Source of the DNA: Glandiceps talaboti
Taxonomy: Eukaryota > Hemichordata > Enteropneusta > Spengelidae
Reading direction: 5' to 3'
NCBI RefSeq assembly: GCF_964340395.1
Contig: NC_135551.1
Span: forward strand, 17,220,503 to 17,284,502
DNA length: 64,000 bases
Shown here: piece after piece, positions 41,683 to 64,000 of the stretch
How positions within the stretch are numbered: position 1 is the stretch's first letter
Layout of the letters: the number at the start of each line of letters is the position of its first letter
Translations under genes and position numbers: made by a program
The notes under the pieces: generated by a model
What the model was told of the DNA's origin: nothing
Databases searched by the model: none
Seen by the model: the letters and a program-made list of their open reading frames with translations, nothing else

Positions 41683-42067
41683 CAGAATGAAATTAGGAAC
41701 ATAATTTTTGATGAAATACACCTTAAACGTCAGTATACGACTCTACAATTCTTCTGCCCCTCCTTTTTTACTGATGGAGATCAAACATATATACATATGG
41801 CCTCAATATATATTCACGATGTGTTTTTTTATAGAATATTACAATAGTTAGTAAAACTCAAACCCGTATTGTATGTCACATATGTCAGAGAATAAACAAA
41901 TGATGATTCCCCGCAGACTATGGATACCTAGAAGTAATGAGGATGTCAGATACACTTTACGGTTACTGAATATTCTAATATCTAATGTATACATGAGCAC
42001 CCCTACATAGTCGCCCTTTTATCACCTTCATGCCTGTTTGAAGTCTAAATTATATCATGTTGTCCTC

Positions 42068-63523
<21,456 letters not shown>

Positions 63524-63594
63524 CTGACAAGATAAAAACATATAAAAACTGAAAATCAAAAAACTATTAATGCGATACCCCTGGGAAACTAAAC

Positions 63595-63597
<3 letters not shown>

Positions 63598-63679
<82 letters not shown>

Positions 63680-63733
63680 CATGTATATATATATAACAGA
63701 ACATTTAAAATTAGTCACCATGATTTCGATATC

Positions 63734-63816
<83 letters not shown>

Positions 63817-63850
63817 CAAAACATTTAAGATTAGTCACCATGATTTCGAA
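63598..63850. repeat. Two (AT)n arrays, each followed by the same 37-bp motif
   Basis: AT arrays at about 63,598-63,692 and 63,738-63,812. Each is followed by a motif containing 'ttagtcaccatgatttcga' (63,693-63,729 and 63,813-63,849), a 120-bp period. Confidence 0.85.
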
Positions 63851-64000
63851 AACCACCAGTATTACAGTAGAATTAGCTGGATGCTATTCAAAGTATTACC
63901 AGCTTGCAAAGGAATTCACGAGAAAAAAAAGTAAAGACTAAATCGTATGCTAATATGATAGTTAATGAAAAAATAGTTTGACAAAATGGGTAACTATATA

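Noticed and set aside
41421-41702. Frame reading CQLGVHLSTVKATIHRLTRQ as a possible transposase helix
   Set aside because: Very short, and its partner at 34,690 lacks the middle part. It is better described as a short inverted repeat.

Overview
The window is nuclear DNA of an invertebrate animal, probably marine. It has AT-rich introns with GT..AG borders, extracellular modules on phase 1-1 exons, several LINE retrotransposons and very long tetra- and pentanucleotide arrays. The receptor family seen here (many LDLa modules, LRRs and a 7TM domain, like Lymnaea GRL101) points to a lophotrochozoan, ambulacrarian or cephalochordate. The sequence alone does not fix the species.

The dominant structure is a large imperfect inverted duplication. 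The left arm (about 13,640-33,155, + strand) and right arm (about 41,978-62,115, - strand) face each other tail to tail across a spacer of about 8.8 kb. Each arm carries a GRL101-like receptor gene. The exons encode a split C-type lectin domain, a 15-residue linker, seven LDLa repeats, an LRR N-cap with four LRRs, a one-exon 7TM domain, a cytoplasmic exon resembling a kinase catalytic loop, and a basic tail. Exon lengths and phases match exactly between the copies. The 7TM exons differ at roughly two dozen residues, so this is an established duplication or a pair of very divergent haplotypes.

The copies have been remodelled differently. The right copy keeps further 5' exons (PAN-like and CUB) and its start lies beyond base 64,000. 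It has gained an eighth, frame-compatible LDLa exon inside a broken LINE, and its linker exon lies in a locally inverted segment on the wrong strand. The left copy stops at a breakpoint inside an intronic LINE, so the CUB and PAN exons are missing. Its reading frames are open, but several splice sites are weaker.

In the remodelled intron of the right copy there is a perfect 89-bp inverted repeat (56,928-57,122). Each arm folds as a complete minimal type I hammerhead ribozyme, one per strand, next to an (AT)n array. This resembles the ends of Penelope-like elements or retrozymes and is the most striking signal in the window.

The left flank holds a small three-exon secreted trefoil-factor-like gene (612-1,672, - strand) with its own TATA-like box and poly(A) signal. 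It also holds a nearly full-length LINE (6,745-10,375, - strand) disabled by one in-frame stop and an altered endonuclease motif, and a satellite-like array with a period of about 147 bp. The spacer has no recognisable gene. It contains a large compound microsatellite, a foldback element and a short inverted repeat that may be a remnant of deeper arm homology.
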